From: Hongsoonwoonella zoysiae
GTDB taxonomy: Bacteria; Pseudomonadota; Alphaproteobacteria; Rhizobiales; Stappiaceae
Assembly (NCBI RefSeq): GCF_013266695.1
Contig: NZ_JABRXF010000001.1
Location: 310,001 to 374,000, forward strand
DNA: 64,000 nt
Direction of reading: 5' to 3'
Shown: positions 44,891 to 52,867 of the stretch, piece by piece
How positions within the stretch are numbered: the stretch's first letter is position 1
Layout of the letters: each line of letters opens with the position of its first letter
Program-made: the position numbers and the translations under genes
Notes under the pieces: generated by a model
The model's database searches: none
What the model saw: the letters and a program-made list of their open reading frames with translations, nothing else
What the model was told of the DNA's origin: nothing

Positions 44891-46327
44891 TCAGGCCAGC
44901 GTGAACGGCACGATGCCGCGGGCGTCCGGATCAAGCTCGATCTTGCGGTCGACCGCGGGGAAAGCGCGTTCCAGGCAATCGTCCCGCGGGCAAATGCGGC
45001 AGTTGATACCGATTTTCGCGACCTCGCTCTTTTCGCCGATCGCAAGGCCGTCCGCATAGACGATCTCACTGGCGTAGGAGATTTCGCAGCCGAGCCCCAG
45101 CGCATAGCGGCGCTCGCGCGTCTGGTGGCTCGTCGGCGGCTTGACCGTGCTGCGGGCAAGACAGAGATAACGCGAGCCGTCCGGCATCTCGCCGATCTGC
45201 ACGAGGGTGCGCGCCGGCAAACGCTCGAAAGCTTCATGCACGTTCCACATCGGGCAGGCGCCGCCGTAACGCGCGAACTGGAAGCGCGTCGCGCTGTGAC
45301 GCTTGATGACGTTGCCGGCTCGATCAACCTTCAGGAAGTAAAACGGAATTCCCTTGTTGCCCGGCCGCTGGAGCGTGGACAGGCGATGGCCGACCTGCTC
45401 CAGCGAAGCGCCCGTAACGATCTGCATGCGGTCGAGATCATGACGGGTGGAGCGGGCCAGATCCAGAAACGCCTGATAGGGCAGGAGCAGCGCGCCCGCA
45501 TAATGATTCCGCATGGCGAGCCGGCATACTTCCTCCGCCCCTTGCGCGCGAAACCCGGCCTTCGCCACATGATCGTCGATGATCTCCGCCGCCTCGAACC
45601 TGGCAAGCAGGCCGGCGAGCAGAAAGTCGCGCGTCGACTGCGGCAGGGAGAGCGCGACGCTCGCCATCCTACGCGCTGGATCGAACCGCAGGATCGGCCC
45701 GTGCGGATCGGCGGCGTCCATCACCGAAACGGAAACCCCGTGCAAGGCTTCCAGACGCTCGCCAATAAGGCGGGCCTTTTCCTGCGACCATGCAAGGCCA
45801 AGCTCGCCCGCCGTCCTTTCCGCCGCGCGGTCGAGGGCATCGACGTAATTGTCGATATAGTGGAAATGGTCCCTCACCTCCTCGTAAGGCAGGGCGGCGC
45901 GCGCTTCGGCGCGCGGCGAGGTGCCATGGGCGTTTATGACGTCATCAACGGAGGCCTGATGCTCCAGCACACGGCGCATTGCGCCGTGAAGATCGAGAAA
46001 CGCCTTGGCGAAATCCGGCGCATGAGTGGCGACAGACTTCAGATCCTGCAGGCCCGGCTTTGCGCCGCGAAACATGGGATCGGCCAAGGCCTCGCCGAGA
46101 TCGGCCACGATCCGGTCGAGATCGTCAGCTTCGAAACTTGCCATGTCTACGGAAAAGATCCGGCCGACGGAAAGCAGGACGGCAGCCGACAGGGGGCGCT
46201 GGTTCGCCTCGAGCTGATTGACGTAGGACGCGGAAAGGCCGAGCCTCTTCGCGAATTCCATCTGCGTGAGGCGCTGGCCCTCTCGCACCTTCCTGAGTAC
46301 GTGACCTGCGAAGATTTTCTTGGCCAT
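44891..46327 (-). CDS. ScfR-type (short-chain fatty acyl-CoA) XRE-family regulator
   Basis: 478 residues from the ATG at 46327. An N-terminal Cro/CI helix-turn-helix (GHVLRKVREGQRLTQMEFAKRLGLS) is followed by an IrrE/ImmA-like middle domain and a C-terminal cysteine-containing domain (GGACPMWNVHEAF, INCRICPRDDCLERAFP). This is the layout of the PccR, MccR and RamB regulators, which sense short acyl-CoAs and control propionate or acetate use. No such pathway gene is adjacent, so the targets may be elsewhere; the CoA-transferase/lyase pair nearby is a possibility. A palindrome lies 19 bp upstream of the start. Confidence 0.88.
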   Translation of the reverse strand: MAKKIFAGHVLRKVREGQRLTQMEFAKRLGLSASYVNQLEANQRPLSAAVLLSVGRIFSVDMASFEADDLDRIVADLGEALADPMFRGAKPGLQDLKSVATHAPDFAKAFLDLHGAMRRVLEHQASVDDVINAHGTSPRAEARAALPYEEVRDHFHYIDNYVDALDRAAERTAGELGLAWSQEKARLIGERLEALHGVSVSVMDAADPHGPILRFDPARRMASVALSLPQSTRDFLLAGLLARFEAAEIIDDHVAKAGFRAQGAEEVCRLAMRNHYAGALLLPYQAFLDLARSTRHDLDRMQIVTGASLEQVGHRLSTLQRPGNKGIPFYFLKVDRAGNVIKRHSATRFQFARYGGACPMWNVHEAFERLPARTLVQIGEMPDGSRYLCLARSTVKPPTSHQTRERRYALGLGCEISYASEIVYADGLAIGEKSEVAKIGINCRICPRDDCLERAFPAVDRKIELDPDARGIVPFTLA

Positions 46328-46345
46328 AAGGCTAAGTCCTGCAAA

Positions 46346-46362
46346 TTGTAAAATTTTTACAA
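46346..46362. promoter_or_regulatory. Perfect palindrome upstream of ScfR-type gene
   Basis: TTGTAAA-ATT-TTTACAA, a perfect 7-bp inverted repeat with a 3-bp spacer, lies 19 bp upstream of the start codon. It overlaps the place where promoter or leader would be, so self-repression is likely. It differs from the TTTGCAAA repeat recalled for the related PccR. Confidence 0.55.
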
Positions 46363-46486
46363 GATTTCTCCTGCCACTTTTACATCTAGCAATTTTGCGG
46401 CGCAAACTTTATCCGTCTTCCTATCGCGGTGCAGCAATCCGGCGCGAATCGCCAGCACGATTGCCAGCCGCATACCGAGGGAGGAC

Positions 46487-46789
46487 ATGGCAATGGACGG
46501 GATTGGCGCGCTTCAGTTTTTCGAAAAGGACATTCCGGCTCACGACGTCGAGGACGATTACCGCCCTGCGGCGCGCGAGCGCAAATCCACGCTCGACGCC
46601 CTTTCGTCCCGCCAGCGCGAGATCGTGCGCCTTGCCTCCGAAGGGCTATTGAACAAGCAGATCGCGCATGAACTGGGCATCACCGTCGCGACCGTGAAGG
46701 CTCATATGTCGCTCGCGATCGAGCGGCTTTCCGCCAAGAACCGCACCCATGCGGTCGCCATCTACGTGCGCTCGATCCTGACGCACTAA
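46487..46789 (+). CDS. Small LuxR-type helix-turn-helix protein
   Basis: 100 residues from the ATG at 46487, with GAGGGAGG ahead; a second ATG is at 46493. LSSRQREIVRLASEGLLNKQIAHELGITVATVKAHM is a complete LuxR/FixJ DNA-binding domain. There is no receiver or ligand domain, only about 37 N-terminal residues. It is divergent to the ScfR gene over 159 bp and convergent with the citryl-CoA lyase gene. The target is unknown. Confidence 0.88.
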   Translation: MAMDGIGALQFFEKDIPAHDVEDDYRPAARERKSTLDALSSRQREIVRLASEGLLNKQIAHELGITVATVKAHMSLAIERLSAKNRTHAVAIYVRSILTH

Positions 46790-47586
46790 TTCTCTATCGG
46801 GTCCGGCCCGTCGTAGGTCCACCGGTATTTCGGCGGGGTCGGGCCCTTGTTGCGCCCGCCCTGGTTCATCTGCTCCCAGGCGTGGGCAAGAATGCCGACG
46901 GAACGTGACAGGCAGAAGAGCCCGCGCGCAAGCGGTGGCGCGAAGCCAAGCTCGGCGTAGATCACCGCCGTTGCGCCGTCGATGTTCATCGGCACCGGCT
47001 TGCCCTTGCGGGCGTCGAGCTCCGTCTGGATCGCCCGACCGATTGCGGCAAAGCGGCCCGAAACCACCCCCTTTGCCTGCGCTTCGTCAACAAGTGCCAG
47101 CAGGCGCGGCGCACGCGGGTCCACCGGTTTATGAAAGCGGTGACCGAAACCGGGCACATAAGGCGTGCGCTCCGCCTGCCAGCGGTCGATCATTTCACCG
47201 GCACGGGCCGGCCCGCCGACCTCATCGATCATGTGGTAAAGCTCCACCGCCTGCTCGCCCGCCCCGCCGTGAACGTCGCCCAGCATGTTGACGGCTGACG
47301 CCATGGCATTGTTCAGCGGCAAGCCACAGGTGACCGCCATGCGGGACGCCGCGATGGAAGGCGCCTGCGGGCCGTGGTCGACGGCGGCGACCAGCGCGCA
47401 TTCGAAGAGCGCCGCCTCCTCCGCGCCCGGCAGAGCGCCGCGCACCATCAGCCAGATCATCTGCGGGAAGCTGACGTTGCCGATCAGATCCTCGATCGGA
47501 TGCCCGCGAAAGCGGATGACGCCCGGCGCCATGTCGATGATTTCAGTGCGCCACCAGTCGGAAACGTCGTTGCGCTCAATGCTCAT
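46786..47586 (-). CDS. Citryl-CoA lyase-like protein (citrate synthase superfamily)
   Basis: 266 residues, much shorter than citrate synthase (about 430). It holds the core catalytic motifs: MLGDVHGGAGEQAV with one His, PYVPGFGHRFHKPVDPR with the second, and PMNIDGATAVIYAELG with the Asp. Short members of this kind cleave citryl-CoA or similar tertiary hydroxyacyl-CoAs to acetyl-CoA and an oxo-acid. It overlaps the CoA-transferase gene by 4 bp (ATGA). Together they could activate and split citrate, citramalate or a related acid. Confidence 0.85.
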   Translation of the reverse strand: MSIERNDVSDWWRTEIIDMAPGVIRFRGHPIEDLIGNVSFPQMIWLMVRGALPGAEEAALFECALVAAVDHGPQAPSIAASRMAVTCGLPLNNAMASAVNMLGDVHGGAGEQAVELYHMIDEVGGPARAGEMIDRWQAERTPYVPGFGHRFHKPVDPRAPRLLALVDEAQAKGVVSGRFAAIGRAIQTELDARKGKPVPMNIDGATAVIYAELGFAPPLARGLFCLSRSVGILAHAWEQMNQGGRNKGPTPPKYRWTYDGPDPIEN

Positions 47587-48776
47587 ATCGCACCCTCGGA
47601 TTTCAGGCGGCCGACCTCTTCGCCCGAAAGACCGAGCGCGGTGTAAATCTCATCATTGTGCTGCCCGAGAACGGGCGGCGGACTTTCGACCGACGGCGCC
47701 TCGCCATCAAGCTTGACGCCCGTGCGCACGACGGTGATATCACGCCCGACACCGGGAACATCGGCGAAATCCGCCAGCATCCCGCGTGAAGCGACGACCT
47801 CATGCGCGAGAATCTCCGGCACGTCGAAGACAGCGCCGGAAGGCACGCCCTTCGCGTTCAATTCACGCGCCCATTCGCGCGCCGGTTTCGACTGAAGCGC
47901 CTCCTCGATCTCCGCCTTCAGCGCGAAGCGATTTTCCTTACGCTTTTCGCGCGTAGCGTAATCAGGATGGGATAAAAGGTCCTCCCGCCCGATGTGCCGG
48001 GCAAGTATCCGCCACTGCTCGTCCTTGTTGGCGGCAATGTTCAAAAGGCCGTCCGCGGCCTGAAACGCGCCGGAGGGCGCCGAGGTCATGTTCTCATTGC
48101 CATGAGCGGCGGGCATGACACCGGCGATCAGCCAGTTGGAAACCACCCAGCCCATGGTCGCGACAACGGATTCCAGCATGGAAACATCGATGAAGGCGCC
48201 TTTCTCCCGGTCATTGAGGGCAGCGGAAACCGCAAAAGCTGCCGTCATGCCGCCGATGGTATCGGCGATCGGATAACCGACGCGCAACGGCGACGAAGCC
48301 TCCTCGCCCGTGATCGACATGACACCGGCCGCACCCTGGATGATCTGGTCATAGGCCGGCCGATGCGCCCACGGCCCGTCCTGCCCGAAACCGGAAATGG
48401 CGCAATAAACGAGCTTCGGATTGATCTCTTTCAGCACCTTGTAGCCGACGCCGAGCCGGTCCATGACGCCGGGGCGGAAATTTTCCACCAGCACGTCGGC
48501 CGTGGCGACCAGCTTCTTCAGAAGAGCCTTGCCGTCCTCGTGCTTGAGATTGACGGTCACGGACTTCTTGCCGGCGTTCTGGGCAAGAAACGAGACGCCC
48601 ATGAGCTTTTCGTTCAGGCCCGCATCCGCGCCGAGCTGACGCGCAAGATCGCCCCGCCCGGCCGCTTCGACCTTGATGACTTCGGCCCCGAAATGAGCGA
48701 GCTGGTGGCAGCAAAAGGGGCCGGCAAGCACGTTCGTCAGATCGAGAACGCGAATTCCCGCAAGAGGTTTGCTCAA
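47583..48776 (-). CDS. CaiB/BaiF class III CoA-transferase
   Basis: 397 residues from a TTG at 48776, preceded by GGGAG at 8 bp; this yields SKPLAGIRVLDLTNVLAGPF, the expected family start, while a GTG 16 codons upstream is less likely. GRPAYDQIIQGAAG-type sequence (ISGFGQDGPWAHRPAYDQ) contains the catalytic Asp of the formyl-CoA transferase family, and GYPIADTIGGMTAAFAV is also typical. It moves CoA between an acyl-CoA and a free carboxylate. It is coupled to the lyase gene and divergent from the IclR gene. Confidence 0.9.
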   Translation of the reverse strand: MSKPLAGIRVLDLTNVLAGPFCCHQLAHFGAEVIKVEAAGRGDLARQLGADAGLNEKLMGVSFLAQNAGKKSVTVNLKHEDGKALLKKLVATADVLVENFRPGVMDRLGVGYKVLKEINPKLVYCAISGFGQDGPWAHRPAYDQIIQGAAGVMSITGEEASSPLRVGYPIADTIGGMTAAFAVSAALNDREKGAFIDVSMLESVVATMGWVVSNWLIAGVMPAAHGNENMTSAPSGAFQAADGLLNIAANKDEQWRILARHIGREDLLSHPDYATREKRKENRFALKAEIEEALQSKPAREWARELNAKGVPSGAVFDVPEILAHEVVASRGMLADFADVPGVGRDITVVRTGVKLDGEAPSVESPPPVLGQHNDEIYTALGLSGEEVGRLKSEGAI

Positions 48777-48857
48777 CTGAAGTCTCCCGGCGGCATGAAT
48801 GAGCGCGGACGGCGGTACGCGCACCTGCGAGCCGTCGCTTGCCGTTTGAAACTCTTT

Positions 48858-48896
48858 GTTCTATTCTACAGAACGATATTCAATATAACAGAACGA
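48858..48896. promoter_or_regulatory. Repeated ACAGAACGA boxes upstream of IclR gene
   Basis: ACAGAACGA occurs at 48868-48876 and again at 48888-48896, exactly 20 bp apart (two helical turns), and GTTCT-N7-AGAAC forms a dyad at 48858-48874. The spot lies in the 146-bp gap between the divergent CoA-transferase and IclR genes, the normal location of an IclR operator. Confidence 0.5.
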
Positions 48897-48922
48897 ACTC
48901 CGAATTGAAAGCGGCAGGCGAA

Positions 48923-49633
48923 ATGACATCGGCAAACCCGAAAGATGATGGAACAGGGGAACGCGGAGTGGAGGCCGTGGAGCGAGCGCTCAGGATTCTC
49001 GACTGCTTCGACGGGGCTGACAAAAGCCTCTCTCTCGCCGAGCTTTCACGGCGTTCCGGCCTTTACAAAAGCACCATCCTGCGGCTGGCCACATCCCTTT
49101 CGCGTTTCGGCTATCTTCGCCGCGAGCGAACGGGCCACTTCCGCCTCGGCCCGGCGCTGTGGAGGCTCGGCGCGCTTTACCGAAGCCAGTTCGACATGGA
49201 AGAGGTGGTGCGGCCGAAACTGGACCGGCTGGTGGAGGCGACGGGCGAATCCGCTTCCTTCTACATTCGCGAAGACAATTTCCGCGTGTGCCTCTACCGC
49301 CGCAACTCCCCCCGGGCCATCCGCCACCACCTGGATGAAGGGGCCCGCTTTCCCCTTGACGAAAGCGCGACCTCAAAAGTGCTGAGAAGCTTTGCCGGCG
49401 CCTCTCAAGCGCCCGGCGACAGCACCGTGACAGACGGTTTCGCCACATCGGTCGGCGCCCGCGATCCGGATGTGGCTTCCGTTTCGGCACCGGTTTTCGA
49501 TCGCTTGGACCGCCTGGTGGCCGCGCTGACGGTATCGGGACTGGCTGGCCGCTTTACCTCACGCAAGCGTGAAGATACCGTCAACCTCCTGAAATCATGC
49601 GCAAGAGAAATTGCGCGAGAATTACCTGATTAA
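48923..49633 (+). CDS. IclR family transcriptional regulator
   Basis: 236 residues from the ATG at 48923. The winged helix (SLSLAELSRRSGLYKSTILRLATSLSRFGYL) and the effector domain (RPKLDRLVEATGESASFYI, FPLDESATSKVLRSF) are typical. It is divergent from the CoA-transferase/lyase operon and probably represses it until the substrate appears. Repeated boxes lie in the gap between them. Confidence 0.92.
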   Translation: MTSANPKDDGTGERGVEAVERALRILDCFDGADKSLSLAELSRRSGLYKSTILRLATSLSRFGYLRRERTGHFRLGPALWRLGALYRSQFDMEEVVRPKLDRLVEATGESASFYIREDNFRVCLYRRNSPRAIRHHLDEGARFPLDESATSKVLRSFAGASQAPGDSTVTDGFATSVGARDPDVASVSAPVFDRLDRLVAALTVSGLAGRFTSRKREDTVNLLKSCAREIARELPD

Positions 49634-49806
49634 CCTAGCTGCATGCTCCGCATGACGCTGAGATATTCCTGATTGTTGTTTCCGACAATAGTCTGTACGT
49701 TTAACGAATTGGGTTGAGGCACGGGCGAAAGCGTTTGAGCCAAGTCATGGCTGAACGCATTTACGCAGCTAGATTTGGCACCAAACGGCTTGTGCGAAGG
49801 CTCAAC

Positions 49807-50556
49807 ATGCACACATTTGTCACCCTGAGACGTAAGCTTTGCGCCTTCTCAACGATTCCTGATCGCGAATTCGACGTTCTTGCCGAAAGAATCGGCAAAC
49901 CGCGGGTTGTGGAAGCCCGGGAGGAATTGAACCTCGACCAATCCTGGCCGCACAAGGCCTTTCTCATAAACGACGGCTGGGCCTGCACATACAAGCAACT
50001 GCCGAGCGGGGCGCGCCAGATCGTGGATTTGGCCATTCCCGGCGACATTCTGGGGATGCGCTCGCTGATGCTGCGCAATCTCGATTTCGCCGCGGCCATG
50101 ATCACGACCTCGGTCGTCTACGAGATTTCATCGCGGACGATACTCGAACTTCTCGATCCCGCCCCGCGGCTTGCCGCGGGCCTTCTATGGTCTTCATCAC
50201 GCGAGGAAGCCCTGCTTGTTGAGCGCCTCGTCGGCGTGGGCAGGAAAACGGCGCTGCAGCGGGTCGTCCATTTCTTCCTGGAGCTTCAGGACCGCCTCGC
50301 GCTGGTCGGCAAATGCAACGGCGAAAGTTTTTCCTGCCCGCTCAATCAGGGACAGATTGCCGATGCGCTCGGTCTGACTTCGGTGCATCTGAACCGCATC
50401 ATGCGGGAACTGCGCCAGGAAGGCGTCGTCAACCTGAAGGACGGCTACGTGGAATTCCTCGATTTCGACAAGGCGGTCGAGGTCGCCCAGTACAATCCCG
50501 CCTACCTCGACCACGTCGCGACCGACAGACGCAAACGAACGAAACTGGCCCGCTAA
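49807..50556 (+). CDS. Crp/Fnr family transcriptional regulator
   Basis: 249 residues from the ATG at 49807, with GAAGG 6 bp upstream; an ATG at 49747 would add 20 residues without such a site. The cyclic-nucleotide-like beta roll (AREELNLDQSWPHKAFLINDGW, IVDLAIPGDILGMRSLM) lacks the N-terminal cysteines of Fnr and a clear cAMP cassette. The C-terminal winged helix is LNQGQIADALGLTSVHLNRIMRELRQEG. The sort of signal it senses is unknown. Confidence 0.9.
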   Translation: MHTFVTLRRKLCAFSTIPDREFDVLAERIGKPRVVEAREELNLDQSWPHKAFLINDGWACTYKQLPSGARQIVDLAIPGDILGMRSLMLRNLDFAAAMITTSVVYEISSRTILELLDPAPRLAAGLLWSSSREEALLVERLVGVGRKTALQRVVHFFLELQDRLALVGKCNGESFSCPLNQGQIADALGLTSVHLNRIMRELRQEGVVNLKDGYVEFLDFDKAVEVAQYNPAYLDHVATDRRKRTKLAR

Positions 50557-50597
50557 AATGGTGCATGCCAAAGGGCCACGCGAGAAGAGCACCGCCG

Positions 50598-50614
50598 GAG
50601 GCCGGGCTGGCCTC
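50598..50614. terminator. GC hairpin between convergent genes
   Basis: GAGGCC-GGGCT-GGCCTC forms a 6-bp stem between the Crp/Fnr gene (plus) and the HEPN-like gene (minus), overlapping the latter's stop region. No T-run follows, so termination is only possible. Confidence 0.3.
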
Positions 50615-51215
50615 ACCGACTTTCGCCCGACGGGGAATTTTGCGGCGCTGAGGGAACCGGCTGCAGCCGCGAATGGCATGCCTTGTGAAGCCGGGGCAGG
50701 AAAGCCCATATATCCCGGTTGAGGGCGCGCAGATCCTCGATCGACTTCTTCATCTGCCTCAAACGATGTTCGTCGACCGGCTTGATATCGCCCCATTTGA
50801 GCTGGCCGCGGACCTCCATCAGCTTGAGGGTCTGCGTGTGGGTGATGTCACCCTCGGGCCCGAGCATGTAAAGGCAATGATTGAACTCATTGCGCATGCG
50901 GCTGGCCTTGTTGAAGCGCTTGACCAGCTTCTGAAGCTCCGCCGCCACCTCCTCGTCATGGATCTTGACCTTGGCCAGCCTGTCTATCAGGTCAAGCCGC
51001 GCGCGTGTGGTGTTCAAGGTGGTGAAAACGATCGCCGCCGAAATCTCGTCGCTGTCGAGCAGAATGTTCAGGACATAGATGAACAGGCTTTCGTTGTTGG
51101 ACCAGCTGAACACGAGACTGCCGATGAGCGAAAGGATCGCCGTCCTTTGCTCCGCCGTCCGGGGCGCGTTCGCTTCCATGGTCTCGAAATCGGGACTTGG
51201 CGGCAGTTGAGCCAT
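50613..51215 (-). CDS. Unknown protein with HEPN-like motif
   Basis: 200 residues, mostly helical by composition. The segment NKASRMRNEFNHCLYML contains R-N-E-F-N-H, an R-x4-H motif like that of HEPN ribonucleases, placed in a helix as usual. Upstream LSLIGSLVFSWSNNESLFIYVLNILL looks like the first HEPN helix pair. No nucleotidyltransferase or other partner is adjacent, so it is not an obvious toxin-antitoxin pair. An HEPN assignment is tentative; it may also be an unrelated conserved rhizobial protein. Confidence 0.65.
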   Translation of the reverse strand: MAQLPPSPDFETMEANAPRTAEQRTAILSLIGSLVFSWSNNESLFIYVLNILLDSDEISAAIVFTTLNTTRARLDLIDRLAKVKIHDEEVAAELQKLVKRFNKASRMRNEFNHCLYMLGPEGDITHTQTLKLMEVRGQLKWGDIKPVDEHRLRQMKKSIEDLRALNRDIWAFLPRLHKACHSRLQPVPSAPQNSPSGESR

Positions 51216-51423
51216 TTCACCCTCGGTCGCACATTCCGGTATTTACATCCGGATATGCGGTCTCGTCACGGTAGATCAAATTATAGTACAATGATTATCG
51301 AGATTTCAGAAGTTATTCCTGGCTTGTAAATTCATGAATTAAAATGTAATTCGCCGGTTTAACATAAGGATTTATGCCAAGCTTATACCTTGTTTTTCGG
51401 GCCGAAACGGCCGGAGTACTGCG
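51216..51423. other. AT-rich divergent intergenic gap
   Basis: The 208 bp between two divergent starts are clearly richer in A and T than the surroundings (for example aaattatagtacaatgatta at 51279-51298). The stretch should contain both promoters. No palindrome or gene was recognised. Confidence 0.4.
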
Positions 51424-51954
51424 ATGCTGGAACTTTGGAAGGCACGAAAAGCACGGAAGGCGGCGGTAGCAACCATTGCGCCGATGGTTCGCAGGTCAAA
51501 GTTCCAGGGCAGCCGCATCACCGAGCGCCACTGGCTCGACGCCTATATGATCGGTTTCGTCATGATGCTTATCAGCCTTGTCGCGAGGCGGCGCGTCCAC
51601 TCGATCGACGACGACACGCTGGGCATCGTCCAGGCCGAGGCGTGGGAGGAAATCACCGGACTGCCGGGCAACATCGGCGGTGAGGAAGCCTGCTTGCTCA
51701 GCGTCAACGGGCACCGCGACTTTCAGCGCGGATGCCTGAACGCGATCGCCTTCATGGACGCGATGACGGCAGGCGGCGACGGGTTGGACCACGATCCGCG
51801 TTTGCCGGGCATTCCGGGTGCCGGCGGCGCGCCTGGCGGATACGCCAGCGAACGGGACCGCCAACTCCTGGACCTGTGGCATGAATTCTTCGAGCAGCCG
51901 ATGACACTGGAGCCGTTCCAGGAAGCACAGGTCGACCCGGCCGATCGCGGCTGA
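51424..51954 (+). CDS. Unknown conserved-type protein, 176 aa
   Basis: The ATG at 51424 starts MLELWKARKARKAAVATIAP; the middle HWLDAYMIGFVMMLISLVAR is partly hydrophobic and could touch a membrane. The segment VHSIDDDTLGIVQAEAWEEITGL and the acidic C-terminus look like an ordinary cytosolic protein, and a glycine-rich linker lies near residues 115-140. It resembles small uncharacterised rhizobial proteins. No function can be named. It converges on a small minus-strand gene 10 bp away. Confidence 0.65.
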   Translation: MLELWKARKARKAAVATIAPMVRRSKFQGSRITERHWLDAYMIGFVMMLISLVARRRVHSIDDDTLGIVQAEAWEEITGLPGNIGGEEACLLSVNGHRDFQRGCLNAIAFMDAMTAGGDGLDHDPRLPGIPGAGGAPGGYASERDRQLLDLWHEFFEQPMTLEPFQEAQVDPADRG

Positions 51955-51964
51955 CCGGCGCTTT

Positions 51965-52201
51965 TCACGTGCGCGAGCCATGGCGGCCGCGCCGTCGTGC
52001 GAGACGCGGCGGAAGCACCTGCTTCACCGCATCGAGGAAGGCGCGGTCATTGTCGGGCCCGCCAAGCTCCAGCCGCCGTACGGTATCGATGAAAGCTTTG
52101 AATTGCGCCGGATTGTCCGGCGATGGCTCCGCCCGTTTCGCGCGCCCGCGCCTTGAATTGCCCAGCGCGCCAGAAGCTGGTCCTTCCGCTTTCCCAGACA
52201 T
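51965..52201 (-). CDS. Small unknown protein, 78 aa
   Basis: The ATG at 52201 has a GGAGG at 5 bp, which supports translation. The first 30 residues are basic and disordered-looking; the rest (AQFKAFIDTVRRLELGGPDNDRAFLDAVKQVLPP) is a helical segment likely to be the folded part, followed by an Arg-rich tail. It lies 14 bp after the zinc-ribbon gene on the same strand, so the two may be co-transcribed. No family recognised. Confidence 0.6.
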   Translation of the reverse strand: MSGKAEGPASGALGNSRRGRAKRAEPSPDNPAQFKAFIDTVRRLELGGPDNDRAFLDAVKQVLPPRLARRRGRHGSRT

Positions 52202-52215
52202 GAAAACCTCCGGCG

Positions 52216-52734
52216 TCAGACGGGATGAAAGGCGGAGAAAATATCCTCAAGAGCGGTTGCGCGGCGCCGTTCCAGCGCTTCGCTGCGAGGCTCGGTCCGC
52301 GGCGTCATGCCCGGCCGCAGCGCCAGGCCGGAGCCGGACCGAACGGAAGGACGAACCCGCGCGACTGGCGAATAGATTGCCTTATGCAACCGATAGGTCA
52401 GGACCTTGGCGGTCTTCGGCGAAACGCCGAGCGCACGCTCCAGCTCACGCGCAGGCACGACATGATCCGCCTGGGCGATCAGATAAATCGACTGGAGCCA
52501 TACATGCAGCGGCAGGCGGCTTGCTTCGAAAACGGTGCCGATCTTGACCGTGAAGGGCTTCAGGCAGGCATAGCACTTGTAAGTGCCGATGCGGGTACTC
52601 GCTCCGTTCAGTTTCCTGATGTTGCGGTGTTCCCGGCAATGCGGACAAACCGGCCCGCGCGGCCAAACCCTAGATTCCACAAATTCATAAGCGGCTTCTT
52701 CATTACGAAAAAACGCATGCGACAAGAGTGACAT
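52216..52734 (-). CDS. Zinc-ribbon / helix-turn-helix protein related to IS1595 transposase N-terminus
   Basis: 172 residues from the ATG at 52734; a longer start 24 codons upstream is less likely. Cys30, Cys33, Cys54 and Cys57 (VCPHC, KCYAC) form a zinc ribbon of the transposase type, followed by ARELERALGVSPKTAKVLTYRL, a helix-turn-helix. The DDE catalytic domain that IS1595 transposases carry next is absent, replaced by an Arg/Ser-rich tail, and no terminal repeats were seen. It is a DNA-binding relic or a domesticated regulator. Confidence 0.7.
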   Translation of the reverse strand: MSLLSHAFFRNEEAAYEFVESRVWPRGPVCPHCREHRNIRKLNGASTRIGTYKCYACLKPFTVKIGTVFEASRLPLHVWLQSIYLIAQADHVVPARELERALGVSPKTAKVLTYRLHKAIYSPVARVRPSVRSGSGLALRPGMTPRTEPRSEALERRRATALEDIFSAFHPV

Positions 52735-52867
52735 TCGCGACTCCCCAGCATACTCCGTACTCGACGCCAGCCCCATTTCCACGAAATGCTTATTTTTATT
52801 CCGCATTTTTACAGGAAAATTATACGAAGTTCACACCTTACAGTAAAGAACGGGCAACGTAACGCCT

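Noticed and set aside
42721-45327. 868-codon minus-strand frame across the LysR and flavoprotein genes
   Set aside because: It spans two well-recognised genes and their divergent promoter gap; it gives no recognisable protein.
44831-46351. 506-codon plus-strand frame opposite the ScfR-type regulator
   Set aside because: Antisense to a clear regulator; composition is a by-product of high GC at third codon positions.
52216-52806. Functional insertion sequence around the zinc-ribbon gene
   Set aside because: No DDE catalytic domain, terminal inverted repeats or target duplication could be found.
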